This document shows, piece after piece, positions 29,219 to 38,734 of a stretch of DNA of 64,000 bases. The notes under the pieces were generated by a model. The model was not told the origin of the DNA and did not search any database. It worked only from the letters and a program-made list of their open reading frames with translations. The stretch comes from an uncultured Oscillospiraceae bacterium. GTDB taxonomy: Bacteria > Bacillota > Clostridia > Oscillospirales > Oscillospiraceae. How positions within the stretch are numbered: the stretch's first letter is position 1; each line of letters starts with the position of its first letter. The DNA is taken from contig CANQIO010000005.1 in the NCBI GenBank assembly GCA_947624065.1, positions 1 through 64,000 on the forward strand, written 5' to 3'. Made by a program: the position numbers and the translations under genes.

Positions 29219-29710
29219 CTAATTTTCTCCCACGGCCATGATCCCCGTTTCCAACAGGCCCGGGAACCCCTGCTGCCGCAGGGCCTCATAGAGAACGATA
29301 GACGCGGAGCTGGCCAGATTCAGGCTCCTGGCCCGGCTCTTCATGGGGATGCGGAGGCACCGGTCCCGGTACCGCTCCATGAGCGCCTCCGGCAGACCGG
29401 ACGTCTCCCTGCCGAACATCAGGGCCGCGTCCGGACCGAAGGACGCCTCGGCATAGCTCCGGGGGGCCTTCGTGGACAGCAGCCACAGCTGCTCGTCCCC
29501 GTTCACCCGCAGGTACTCGTCCACGTTCTCGTACACATGCACATCCACCAGGTGCCAGTAGTCCAGCCCCGCCCGCTTTACGGCCGCGTCGGAGATGTCG
29601 AAGCCCAGGGGCTTGATCAGATGCAGGCTCGCGCCGGTGGCGGCGCAGGTGCGGGCGATGGCGCCGGTATTCTGGGGGATCTCGGGGGCATACAGGACGA
29701 TGCTGTTCAT
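29219..29710 (-). CDS. trmL: tRNA (cytidine(34)-2'-O)-methyltransferase
   Basis: IVLYAPEIPQNTGAIARTCAATGASLHLIKPLGF; SPOUT motifs. Confidence 0.93.
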   Translation of the reverse strand: MNSIVLYAPEIPQNTGAIARTCAATGASLHLIKPLGFDISDAAVKRAGLDYWHLVDVHVYENVDEYLRVNGDEQLWLLSTKAPRSYAEASFGPDAALMFGRETSGLPEALMERYRDRCLRIPMKSRARSLNLASSASIVLYEALRQQGFPGLLETGIMAVGEN

Positions 29711-29818
29711 ACGGGAACGTCTCCCAAAAAAGCCTAGTTTTCCACTATCATTAACCTTCAATATTATATACCCTGGCCGTTTTTTTGCAAGGGGAAGTTT
29801 GGGCTTTTTTCATTTCTG

Positions 29819-29847
29819 TTGAAATTGTGGGAAAGAGTGGCTATAAT
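29819..29847 (+). promoter_or_regulatory. SigA-type promoter TTGAAA-N17-TATAAT
   Basis: Upstream of glycosyltransferase gene. Confidence 0.7.
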
Positions 29848-29875
29848 GTCTTGTATACTTGGGAGGTGAGCCATA

Positions 29876-30625
29876 TTGCACACTTTGTACATCGTGGTGC
29901 CGTGCTACAACGAGGCCGACTGTCTGCCCCAGACCGCGCCGTCCTTCCGGGAGGAGCTGGCCCGTCTGACAGACGCCGGGAAGGCCGGCCCGGCCAGCCG
30001 CATCCTGCTGGTGGACGACGGCTCCGTCGACGGCACCTGGGACCGCATCCGCTCGCTGCATGAGGCCGACCCCGTCTTTATCGGGCTGCGCCTGCATCCC
30101 AACCGCGGCCATCAGAACGCGGTGATGGCCGGTCTCATGGAGGCCAAAGACCGGGCCGATGTGACCATCAGCATCGACGCGGACCTGCAGGACGACATCC
30201 GCGCCATGGACGAGATGATGGACAAGAACGGGCAGGGCTTCCACATCGTCTGCGGCGTGCGCTCCAGCCGGGAGACAGACACCTTCCTCAAGCGCTTCAC
30301 CGCCCAGAGCTACTACGCGCTGATGAACCTGTTCGGCGCAAAGCTCATCTATAACCACGCCGACTACCGGCTCATGGACCGGGCCGCGCTGGAGAAGCTG
30401 GCCCTTTACCATGACGACGATCCCTTCCTCCGGGGCCTGACCACTCGTCTGGGCTTTGACATCGCCACGGTGGGATACGCCCGGGCGCCCCGCGCCGTGG
30501 GCGAGAGCAAATACACCCTCAAGAAAATGGTGAAGCTGGCCGTCCGGGGCATGACCTGTGCCCGGTGCAGGCCCCAGGACACCCCCCGCCCCGCCGATCC
30601 CCATATCGCCGAGCGGCTCTTCTGA
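29876..30625 (+). CDS. Family 2 glycosyltransferase (DPM1/bactoprenol-GT-like), lacking C-terminal TM domain
   Basis: VVPCYNEADCLP, LLVDDGSVDGTW, SIDADLQDD, GESKYTLKKM; TTG start. Confidence 0.88.
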   Translation: MHTLYIVVPCYNEADCLPQTAPSFREELARLTDAGKAGPASRILLVDDGSVDGTWDRIRSLHEADPVFIGLRLHPNRGHQNAVMAGLMEAKDRADVTISIDADLQDDIRAMDEMMDKNGQGFHIVCGVRSSRETDTFLKRFTAQSYYALMNLFGAKLIYNHADYRLMDRAALEKLALYHDDDPFLRGLTTRLGFDIATVGYARAPRAVGESKYTLKKMVKLAVRGMTCARCRPQDTPRPADPHIAERLF

Positions 30626-30657
30626 CGGCCGCGCGGCCGCTAAAAACCCACTTTTCC

Positions 30658-30706
30658 GCTTCCGAAAATGGCTTTTCGGAGGCGGATTCTTTATTGTTTT
30701 TATTGA
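30658..30706 (+). terminator. Terminator after glycosyltransferase
   Basis: cgcttccgaaaatggcttttcggaggcg then T-rich tract. Confidence 0.65.
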
Positions 30707-30729
30707 CTAAAATAGCAAAGTGCCTGTCC

Positions 30730-30797
30730 GTCATCGTGCACAGTTTTTACAAACATGATTTTGGCACATTGACATTTGCCGGCGGACACTCTATTAT
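30730..30797 (+). promoter_or_regulatory. liv operon promoter TTGACA-N17-TATTAT with imperfect inverted repeat GTCATCGTGC...GCACATTGAC
   Basis: -35 at 30769-30774, -10 at 30792-30797; repeat arms 30730-30739 and 30764-30773. Confidence 0.7.
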
Positions 30798-30872
30798 CTA
30801 TGCTAAACTCTTATTTTCATCTGGGGCCAAGGCCGCAGTGGAATAGAAAATCATTGGAAAGAGGTATGACAA

Positions 30873-32027
30873 ATGAAACACACTGCCAAGAAGATGCTCT
30901 CCTTCGTGATCGTGCTGACTCTGGTCGTCTCCCTGTGCTCCGTTTTCGCGCTGGCTGACGAAGGCGACGCTTTCAAGATCGGCGGCACCGGCCCCCTGAC
31001 CGGCGGCGCGGCCATTTACGGCCTGGCGGCCGAGCGCGGCGCCCAGATCGCCGTGGACGAGATCAACGCCGAGGGCGGCATCCAGTTCGAGCTGAAGTAT
31101 GAGGACGACACCCACGACGCCGAGAAAGCCGTCAACGCCTACAATGCCCTGAAGGACTGGGGCATGCAGCTGTCCCTGGGCTCTGTCACCTCCGCTCCCG
31201 CCAACGCCACCTCCGCGGAGAACTTCAACGACCGCATCTTCGCCCTGACTCCCTCCGCCTCCGCTCCCACCGTCATCGACGGCAAGGACAACGTGTTCCA
31301 GATGTGCTTCCTGGACTATCCCACCCAGGGCGGCGCTTCCGCTCAGTACATCAGCAGCATGGGCCTTGCCGAGAAAGTCGGCATCATCTGGAAGAACGAC
31401 GAGGACTACTCCACCGGTCTGCGCAACTCCTTCGTGGATACGGCCGCTGAGCTGGGCCTGGAGATCGTTGCTGAGACCACCTTTGCCGCCGGCAACGACA
31501 CCGACTTCTCCGTGCAGCTGACCGAGATGCAGAACGCCGGGGCCGATCTGGTGTTCCTGCCCATGTACTACCAGCCCGCTTCCCTGATCCTGTCCCAGGC
31601 CGCCGCCATGGGCTATGCGCCCAAGTGGTTCGGTGTGGACGGCATGGACGGCATCCTGACCATGGAAGGCTTTGATCCCGCCATGGCCGAGGGCGTCATG
31701 CTGCTGACCCCCTTCAACGCCGACTCTGACGATCCTGCCACCAAGGCTTTCGTGGAGAAGTATCAGGAGCTCTACGACGAGACCCCCAACCAGTTCGCCG
31801 CCGACGCTTATGACTGCATCTACGCCTACAAGCAGGCCCTGGAGGCCGCCGGCGCTACCCCCGACATGACCAATGAGGAGCTGAACGACCTCATGATCGA
31901 GCAGTTCACCACCATGACCTTTGACGGCCTGACCGGCACCGGCATGACCTGGGACGCCAGCGGCGCGGTGAGCAAGGGCGCTCATGGCTGCGTCATCGAG
32001 AATGGCGTGTACGTCGGCCTTGACTGA
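30873..32027 (+). CDS. Branched-chain amino acid-type ABC transporter substrate-binding protein
   Basis: Signal peptide; FKIGGTGPLTGGAAIYGLAAERGAQIAVDEINAEGG. Confidence 0.95.
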   Translation: MKHTAKKMLSFVIVLTLVVSLCSVFALADEGDAFKIGGTGPLTGGAAIYGLAAERGAQIAVDEINAEGGIQFELKYEDDTHDAEKAVNAYNALKDWGMQLSLGSVTSAPANATSAENFNDRIFALTPSASAPTVIDGKDNVFQMCFLDYPTQGGASAQYISSMGLAEKVGIIWKNDEDYSTGLRNSFVDTAAELGLEIVAETTFAAGNDTDFSVQLTEMQNAGADLVFLPMYYQPASLILSQAAAMGYAPKWFGVDGMDGILTMEGFDPAMAEGVMLLTPFNADSDDPATKAFVEKYQELYDETPNQFAADAYDCIYAYKQALEAAGATPDMTNEELNDLMIEQFTTMTFDGLTGTGMTWDASGAVSKGAHGCVIENGVYVGLD

Positions 32028-32049
32028 TCGATCCTGATTTATCCAACGC

Positions 32050-32098
32050 GGCCGGAGCAGAGGCTTTACGCTTCTGCTCCGGCTTTGCCGGATTTTTC
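32050..32098 (+). terminator. Intercistronic terminator/attenuator between SBP and permease genes
   Basis: gccggagcagaggc-tttac-gcttctgctccggc then gattttt. Confidence 0.65.
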
Positions 32099-32143
32099 CC
32101 CGCTTCCCCATCCCAGCCAAATGACCTCCAAGGGGGCAAAAAT

Positions 32144-33028
32144 ATGATGACTTTCCTCAACTACCTGCTCAGCGGCATCAGCCTGGGCAGTATCTACGCC
32201 ATCATCGCCCTGGGCTACACCATGGTGTACGGCATCGCCAAGATGCTGAACTTCGCCCACGGCGACGTGATCATGGTGGGCGCGTACATATGCTTCTTCG
32301 CCGTATCCCGCTACCACATGCCGCCCGTCGTAGGCGTATTGGCCGCCATGGCGGTGTGCACGGTGCTGGGCATCGTGGTGGAGAGGCTTGCCTACAAGCC
32401 CCTGCGCGCGGCCCCCTCTCTGGCAGTGCTGATCACCGCCATCGGCGTCAGCTACTTCCTGCAAAACGGCGCGCAGCTGCTCTGGACGCCCAACCCCAAG
32501 GTATTCTCCTCCGTGGTAGGCACCGGCCGGCTGGCCCTGTTCGGCGGACAGCTCACCGTCTCCTACGTGACCATCACCACCATCGCCTCCTGCATCGTCA
32601 TCATGATCGCCCTGACCTTGTTCACCGGCAGGACCAAGATGGGCAAGGCCATGCGGGCCTGCTCAGAGGACAAGGGCGCCGCCCAGCTCATGGGCATCAA
32701 CGTCAACTCCACCATCTCCGTCACCTTCGCCATCGGCTCCGCGCTGGCGGCCGTCGCCGGCGTACTGCTTTGCTCGGCCTACCCCACCCTGGTGCCCACC
32801 ACCGGCTCCATGCCCGGTATCAAGGCCTTCACCGCCGCCGTGTTCGGCGGCATCGGCTCTATCCCCGGCGCCTTCGTGGGCGGCCTGCTGCTGGGTGTGA
32901 TCGAGATATTTGCCAAGGCCTATATCTCCACCCAGCTCTCCGACGCCGTCGTCTTCGCCGTACTGATCGTCGTCCTTCTTGTGAAGCCCGCCGGGCTTCT
33001 GGGCAAGAAGGTCAGCGAGAAAGTCTGA
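32144..33028 (+). CDS. livH: Branched-chain amino acid ABC transporter permease (LivH type)
   Basis: LNYLLSGISLGSIYAIIALGYTMVYGIAKMLNFAHGD. Confidence 0.95.
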   Translation: MMTFLNYLLSGISLGSIYAIIALGYTMVYGIAKMLNFAHGDVIMVGAYICFFAVSRYHMPPVVGVLAAMAVCTVLGIVVERLAYKPLRAAPSLAVLITAIGVSYFLQNGAQLLWTPNPKVFSSVVGTGRLALFGGQLTVSYVTITTIASCIVIMIALTLFTGRTKMGKAMRACSEDKGAAQLMGINVNSTISVTFAIGSALAAVAGVLLCSAYPTLVPTTGSMPGIKAFTAAVFGGIGSIPGAFVGGLLLGVIEIFAKAYISTQLSDAVVFAVLIVVLLVKPAGLLGKKVSEKV

Positions 33029-33037
33029 GGTGCGCCT

Positions 33038-34129
33038 ATGAAGAACAAAACGCTGAACCGAAACGCCCGCAAGAACTTCGCCACCTACGGGCTCGTCATA
33101 GCGGCCTACGCCGTGCTGCAGACCATGACGGTCACCGGCTCCATCACTTCCTCCCTGAAGGGCATGCTGGTGCCCATCTGCGCCTACGTGATCATGGCCG
33201 TGTCCCTGAACCTGACGGTGGGCGTACTGGGCGAGCTGAGCCTGGGCCACGCCGGCTTTATGAGCGTGGGCGCCTTCACCGGCGTCACCGCTGCCATGGC
33301 CCTGCAGAACGTCGTCCCCTACCCCGCCCTGCGTCTGCTCATCGGCATCATGGTGGGCTCTGTTTTTGCCGCGGTTGCGGGCGTGCTCATCGGCATCCCG
33401 GTGCTGCGGCTCAAGGGCGACTACCTGGCCATCGTCACCCTGGCCTTCGGCGAGATCATCAAGAGCATCGTCAACAACCTCTATGTGGGCGTGGACGGGC
33501 ACGGGCTGCATCTGAGCCTGCTGACCAACAAGCTCGCGCTGGCGGAGGGCGGCAAGATCATCATCAACGGCCCCATGGGCATCACCACCATCGAAAAGCT
33601 CTCCACCTTCACAGCGGGCTTTTTGCTGGTCATGCTCACGCTGTTCATCGTGTTCAATCTGGTCAACAGCCGCTCCGGCCGGGCCATCATGGCTATCCGC
33701 GACAACCGCATCGCCGCGGAGAGCGTTGGCGTCAACGTGGTGAAATACCGGCTCATGGCCTTCGTGACCTCCGCGGCCCTGGCGGGCGCGGCCGGCACCC
33801 TGTTCGCCATGAACTACTCCACCATCATCGCCAACAAGTTCGATTTCAACACATCCATCCTGGTGCTGGTGTTCGTGGTGCTGGGCGGCTTGGGCAATAT
33901 GCTGGGCTCCATCATCGCCGCCGCGGCGCTGACCATCCTGCCGGAGGCTCTGCGCCAGTTCGCGGATTACCGCATGCTGATCTACGCCATCGTGCTGATC
34001 CTGGTCATGCTCATCACCAACAACCCCGTATTGAAGGGATATGTGGACATCGTCAAGGGCAAGCTGACGGGCCGCGCAAAAAAGACCGACGGCCCGGCCC
34101 CGGAAGGAGGCGCTGGAAATGGAAAATAA
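33038..34129 (+). CDS. livM: Branched-chain amino acid ABC transporter permease (LivM type)
   Basis: LNLTVGVLGELSLGHAGFMSVGAF. Confidence 0.95.
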   Translation: MKNKTLNRNARKNFATYGLVIAAYAVLQTMTVTGSITSSLKGMLVPICAYVIMAVSLNLTVGVLGELSLGHAGFMSVGAFTGVTAAMALQNVVPYPALRLLIGIMVGSVFAAVAGVLIGIPVLRLKGDYLAIVTLAFGEIIKSIVNNLYVGVDGHGLHLSLLTNKLALAEGGKIIINGPMGITTIEKLSTFTAGFLLVMLTLFIVFNLVNSRSGRAIMAIRDNRIAAESVGVNVVKYRLMAFVTSAALAGAAGTLFAMNYSTIIANKFDFNTSILVLVFVVLGGLGNMLGSIIAAAALTILPEALRQFADYRMLIYAIVLILVMLITNNPVLKGYVDIVKGKLTGRAKKTDGPAPEGGAGNGK

Positions 34130-34958
34130 AGTCAAGCTGGTCCCTGTCCCCAGCCGCAGCGTCATCCCCGAGCGGGACATCGACAAGTCTCCTATTCTAG
34201 AGACCCACCACCTGGGCATCGACTTCGGCGGCCTGGTGGCGGTGGACGACTTCACCCTGACCATCGGCCGGACCGAGATCGCCGGCCTCATCGGCCCCAA
34301 CGGCGCGGGCAAGACCACGGTGTTCAACCTGCTGACCAACGTCTACCAGCCCACCCGCGGCTCCATCCTGCTGGACGGCCGGGAGACCCGGGGCATGAAG
34401 ACCAGCCAAGTCTGCAAGCTGGGCATCGCCCGCACCTTCCAGAACATCCGCCTGTTCAGCAACATGACCGTGACGGAGAACATCCTGGTAGGCCTGCACG
34501 ACGAGATGAGCTACAACGTCCTGACCGGCCTGCTCCGCCTGCCCTCCTTCTACCGCAGCGAGCGCATCGCCCGGGAGCGGGCCATGGAGCTTTTGAGCAT
34601 CTTCAACATGGAGGACATGGCCGACGACGAGGCCGGCTCCCTCCCCTACGGCGCCCAGCGTCGGCTGGAGATCCTCCGGGCCCTGGCCACCAACCCCAGC
34701 CTTCTGCTGCTGGACGAGCCGGCTGCGGGCATGAACCCCTCCGAGACGGAGGAACTGATGGAGAACATCCGCCGCATCCGGGATATGTTCCAGATCGCCG
34801 TTCTGCTCATCGAGCACGACATGAACCTGGTCATGGGCATCTGTGAGGGCATCTGCGTGCTCAACTACGGCAAGGTCATCGCCAAGGGCAGCCCGGACGA
34901 CATCAAAAACGACCCCGTGGTCATCGAGGCCTACCTGGGCAAGAAGGGGGCGAAATAA
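34119..34958 (+). CDS. livG: ABC transporter ATP-binding protein (LivG type)
   Basis: GPNGAGKTTVFNLLTNVYQPT; LLLDEPAAGMNPSET. Confidence 0.95.
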   Translation: MENKVKLVPVPSRSVIPERDIDKSPILETHHLGIDFGGLVAVDDFTLTIGRTEIAGLIGPNGAGKTTVFNLLTNVYQPTRGSILLDGRETRGMKTSQVCKLGIARTFQNIRLFSNMTVTENILVGLHDEMSYNVLTGLLRLPSFYRSERIARERAMELLSIFNMEDMADDEAGSLPYGAQRRLEILRALATNPSLLLLDEPAAGMNPSETEELMENIRRIRDMFQIAVLLIEHDMNLVMGICEGICVLNYGKVIAKGSPDDIKNDPVVIEAYLGKKGAK

Positions 34959-35656
34959 TGCTGACCGTTGAGAACATCCATGTCTATTATGGTGCCATCC
35001 ACGCCATCAAGGGCATCTCCTTCGAGGTGAACGAGGGCGAGATCGTGGCGCTGATCGGCGCCAACGGCGCCGGCAAGTCCACCACCCTCAAGACCGTCTC
35101 CGGCATCATGCACCCCCGGAGCGGCAAGATCTCCTTCCTGGGCGAGGACATCACCCACACCGACGGCTACAAGCTGCCCGCCAAGGGTCTGGCCCAGGTG
35201 CCTGAGGGTCGGCGCATCTTCCTGCAGATGACCGTCATGGAGAACCTGGAGATGGGCGCATATGTCCAGAAAAAGCCGCCTCAGTCCGATTTTGAGAACG
35301 TCTTTGAGCACTTCCCCCGCCTCAAGGAGCGCCGCAGCCAGATCGCCGGCACGCTCTCCGGCGGCGAGCAGCAGATGCTGGCCATGGGCCGGGCGCTGAT
35401 GAGCCGGCCCAAGCTGCTGATGCTGGATGAGCCCTCCATGGGCCTGGCGCCCATCCTGGTGGAGGAGATCTTCAAGATCATCCAGGAGTTCCACGCCACC
35501 GGCACTACCATCCTGCTGGTGGAGCAGAACGCGGAAATGGCCCTGCAGATTGCCGACCGGGCCTATGTGCTGGAGTCCGGGACCATCGCCCTCTCCGGCA
35601 CCGGCAGGGAGCTGGCCGAGAGCGACGAGATCAAAAAGGCGTACCTGGGCGGCTGA
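34958..35656 (+). CDS. livF: ABC transporter ATP-binding protein (LivF type)
   Basis: VENIHVYYGAIHAIKGISFEVNEGEIVALIGANGAGKSTTLKT. Confidence 0.96.
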   Translation: MLTVENIHVYYGAIHAIKGISFEVNEGEIVALIGANGAGKSTTLKTVSGIMHPRSGKISFLGEDITHTDGYKLPAKGLAQVPEGRRIFLQMTVMENLEMGAYVQKKPPQSDFENVFEHFPRLKERRSQIAGTLSGGEQQMLAMGRALMSRPKLLMLDEPSMGLAPILVEEIFKIIQEFHATGTTILLVEQNAEMALQIADRAYVLESGTIALSGTGRELAESDEIKKAYLGG

Positions 35657-35667
35657 CGTCAGAAGCG

Positions 35668-35713
35668 CACAAAAAACGGCGCATGGAGATCGCTCCATGC
35701 GCCGTTTTATTTT
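35668..35713. terminator. Bidirectional terminator between convergent ABC operons
   Basis: aaaaaacggcgcatggagatcgctccatgcgccgtttt. Confidence 0.85.
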
Positions 35714-35720
35714 GTCTATA

Positions 35721-36515
35721 TCAGGCCAGGAGGGCCTTGTCGCTCTGGATGCTGCTGCCGGACAGCTCCGCGAACTTGTCCAGCAGGTCCTTCATGGTCA
35801 GGCGCTTCTTCTCCTCCCCGGCCACGTCGAAGATGATCTTCCCCTCGTTCATCATGATCAGCCGGTTGCCGTGGGCGATGGCGTCCTTCATGTTGTGGGT
35901 GACCATGAACGCGGTCAGGTGGTTCTCCCGGATGATGGTGTCGGTGGTATTGAGCACCTTCTCCGCCGTCTTGGGGTCCAGGGCCGCCGTGTGCTCGTCC
36001 AGCAGCAGCAGCTTGGGCTTTTGCAGCGTGGCCATCAGCAGCGTCAGCGCCTGGCGCTGGCCGCCGGACAGCAGTCCCACCTTGGCGGTCATCCGGTCCT
36101 CCAGGCCCAGATCCAGGGTCTTGAGCTGCTCCCGGTACTGCTCCATCTCCTTCTTGGTGATGCCCGGCCGCAGGGTGCGTGCCGCGCCGCGCCGTTTGGC
36201 CAGCGCCAGGTTCTCCTGGATCTGCATGGTGGCGGCGGTGCCGGTCATGGGGTCCTGGAACACCCGCCCCAGGAACCTGGCCCGCTTGTGCTCGGGCAGA
36301 TTCGTCACGTCCTGGCCGTCGATAACGATGGAGCCGGCGTCGATGGGCCACACGCCGGCGATGGCGTTGAGCACCGTGGACTTGCCCGCGCCGTTGGAGC
36401 CGATGACGGTGACGAAGTCCCCCTCGTTCAGCGTCAGGTCGATCCCGTTGAGGGCGCGCTTTTCGTTCACCGTGCCGGGGTTGAAGGTCTTATAGACGTT
36501 TCGCAGCTCAAGCAT
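35721..36515 (-). CDS. ABC transporter ATP-binding protein (TrpY-like)
   Basis: GSNGAGKSTVLNAIAGV; LSGGQRQALTLLMA; third gene of SBP-permease-ATPase operon. Confidence 0.9.
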   Translation of the reverse strand: MLELRNVYKTFNPGTVNEKRALNGIDLTLNEGDFVTVIGSNGAGKSTVLNAIAGVWPIDAGSIVIDGQDVTNLPEHKRARFLGRVFQDPMTGTAATMQIQENLALAKRRGAARTLRPGITKKEMEQYREQLKTLDLGLEDRMTAKVGLLSGGQRQALTLLMATLQKPKLLLLDEHTAALDPKTAEKVLNTTDTIIRENHLTAFMVTHNMKDAIAHGNRLIMMNEGKIIFDVAGEEKKRLTMKDLLDKFAELSGSSIQSDKALLA

Positions 36516-37458
36516 CGGCCCGCACCCCCTTTTTGGCCTTGGTGAAATACTTTCCCTTCCAGTAGGGCACCGACAGGAAGATCGCCACGATCACGGCGGA
36601 GATGAGCTTGAGGTAGTTGGCGTTGATGTTGCTCAGGCTGATGACCGCCTGGATGACCACGTAATAGATCACCGCGCCCAGGGACACCGCCAGCAGCTTC
36701 AGCGCGAAGTTCCGAAAGATCCTGGAGAACAGCGCCTCGCCGATGATGACGGCGGCCAGGCCGATAACGATGGCGCCCTTGCCCATGCTGGAGTCGGCGA
36801 AGCTCTGGTACTGGGCCAGCAGCGAACCGGACAGGGCCACCAGGCCGTTGGAGATCATCAGACCCAGCACCGTGGTTACGCTGGTGTTGATGCCCTGGGC
36901 CCGGGCCATGTGGGAGTTGGCGCCGGTGGCACGCAGGGAGCTTCCTAGCTCCGTGCCGAAAAACCAGTACAAAATGGCGATGACGCCCAGCGTGAACAGA
37001 CCCACGATGAAGATCGGGTGGCGGAAGAAAGGCCGCTTGCCACTTGCCACGTCCTGCACGAACCGCAGAGAGACCCAGAGCTTATCCAGGTTTTCCGGGT
37101 TGATGACGTTGATGGCCACGTTCGCTTTCATGCCCATGATGGCCAGGTTCACGCTCCACAGCCCCAGCTGGGTCAGGATGCCCGCCAGGATGGCGGGGAT
37201 GCCGCAGAAGGTGTGCAGCAGGCCGGTGGCCAAGCCGGACAGCAGCCCCACTCCAAAGGCCGCCAGCAGCGCCACAGGGACCGACACGCCGGAGGCGAAC
37301 AGGACCACGAACGTGGCGCCGCCGGTGCAGAACGAGCCGTCCACCGTCAGATCGGCCAGATCCAGGATCTTGAAGGTGATGTAAACGCCGATCGCCATGA
37401 TGCCCCAGATCAGGCCCTGGGAGACGGCGCCCGGCAGGGCGTTGAGAAAGCCACCCAT
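36508..37458 (-). CDS. ABC transporter permease (TrpZ-like)
   Basis: LGLIWGIMAIGVYITFKILDLADLTVDGSF-type sequence; 316 aa. Confidence 0.88.
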   Translation of the reverse strand: MGGFLNALPGAVSQGLIWGIMAIGVYITFKILDLADLTVDGSFCTGGATFVVLFASGVSVPVALLAAFGVGLLSGLATGLLHTFCGIPAILAGILTQLGLWSVNLAIMGMKANVAINVINPENLDKLWVSLRFVQDVASGKRPFFRHPIFIVGLFTLGVIAILYWFFGTELGSSLRATGANSHMARAQGINTSVTTVLGLMISNGLVALSGSLLAQYQSFADSSMGKGAIVIGLAAVIIGEALFSRIFRNFALKLLAVSLGAVIYYVVIQAVISLSNINANYLKLISAVIVAIFLSVPYWKGKYFTKAKKGVRADA

Positions 37459-37582
37459 AGACAGTCCTCCTAACATGAAACGCGCTTTGCGCCAGTGCAT
37501 AGTTAAAATAATTATAGCAAAAAACAGCGGATAAGGGAAGTCCCTTTTCCGCTGTTTTTGCGATTTCCAGTTTCTTTGCGCC

Positions 37583-38566
37583 TTACTCGGCGGCCTCCTC
37601 GGCGGGAGCCTCCTCGATGACGACGGCCTCATAGCCCTCGGGAGCCTCGATGCCCAGGTCGGCGCAGATGGCCTCGTTGTACTTGGGGGTGAAGGTGGCG
37701 GCATAGCCGATGGGGGTCTCGGCGATGTCGGCCTTGCCAGTCAGGATGTCGGCGGCCATCACGCCGGTGGCGTAGCCCAGGTCATAGTAGCTGATGGACA
37801 GGGTGGCCACGCCGCAGCCCTTGCAGATGCCTTCTTCGCCGCAGAACACGGGGGTATTGCCGCGGCAGATGTTGTCGATGATGCCGGTGTTGGAGGCGGC
37901 GGTGTTGTCGGTGGGGACGTAGAGCACGTCGGACTCGTCCGCGGCGGTCTGGCACACAGCTGCCATATCGTTGGAGTCAGCGAAGGGATACTGGGTGCAG
38001 ATGTAGCCCATCTCCTCCAGGTAGCCCTGGACGGTGTCCACCTGGTACTGGCTGTTGGGCTCGTTGGAGCAGTACAGCAGACCCACGGTCTCGGCGTCGG
38101 GATACCACTCCTGGATCATAGCGGCCTGCTCGTCCAGAGGCGCCAGATCGGAGGTGCCGGACACGTTGGTGCCCACGGTGCCGGTAAAGTCCTCGATGCC
38201 CAGAGCCACGCCGTACTCGGTGACGGAGGTGCCCAGCACGGGGATGTCGGCGGTGGCGGTGGCGGCGGCCTGCAGGGCCGGGGTGGCATTGGCCATGATC
38301 AGGTCCACGCCCTCGGACACGAAAGCGTTGGCGATGGTGGCGCAGGTGGCGGGGTCATTGGCGGCGTTCTGCTCGTCGAACTCCACCTGGCCGGGCAGCA
38401 GCTCCTCCAGAGCGTCCTTAAAGCCCTGGGTAGCGGCGTCCAGCGCCTCGTGGGGCACCAACTGGCAGATACCTACCAGATAGGTCTCTTCGCCGCCGGC
38501 AAAGGCGGTCACGGACAGCGCCAGGACCATGACCAGCGCCAGAACGATCGCGATCATCTTTTTCAT
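37583..38566 (-). CDS. ABC transporter substrate-binding protein (TrpX-like, PF04392 type)
   Basis: Signal peptide; VGICQLVPHEALDAATQGFKDAL...DLIMANATPALQAAATAT..PVLGTSVTEYG. Confidence 0.9.
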   Translation of the reverse strand: MKKMIAIVLALVMVLALSVTAFAGGEETYLVGICQLVPHEALDAATQGFKDALEELLPGQVEFDEQNAANDPATCATIANAFVSEGVDLIMANATPALQAAATATADIPVLGTSVTEYGVALGIEDFTGTVGTNVSGTSDLAPLDEQAAMIQEWYPDAETVGLLYCSNEPNSQYQVDTVQGYLEEMGYICTQYPFADSNDMAAVCQTAADESDVLYVPTDNTAASNTGIIDNICRGNTPVFCGEEGICKGCGVATLSISYYDLGYATGVMAADILTGKADIAETPIGYAATFTPKYNEAICADLGIEAPEGYEAVVIEEAPAEEAAE

Positions 38567-38623
38567 TGTAAGGATTCCTTTCTGTTTTGTGATTTAAAGA
38601 TTTGTAGAAAGAAATGACGTCTT

Positions 38624-38690
38624 GTATATATTATTACTTTAAATGGATGATGTCAATGTGCAGTTTCCCCAAAAACCGCACATTGACATC
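38624..38690 (-). promoter_or_regulatory. Promoter TTGACA-N17-TAATAT with perfect 13-bp inverted repeat GATGTCAATGTGC-N16-GCACATTGACATC
   Basis: Arms 38649-38661 and 38678-38690; promoter-proximal arm contains the -35. Confidence 0.75.
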
Positions 38691-38734
38691 AAAATCGTTA
38701 ATACATTATTGCTTGCCCGTCTGGCAAGCTGATA

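Noticed and set aside
32290-34200. 636-aa plus-strand ORF
   Set aside because: Out-of-frame overlap of livH/livM; Arg/His-rich shadow ORF.
38567-38734. T-box or other riboswitch upstream of the TrpX-like gene
   Set aside because: No T-box sequence or specifier stem seen; the inverted repeat overlaps the promoter rather than the transcript leader.
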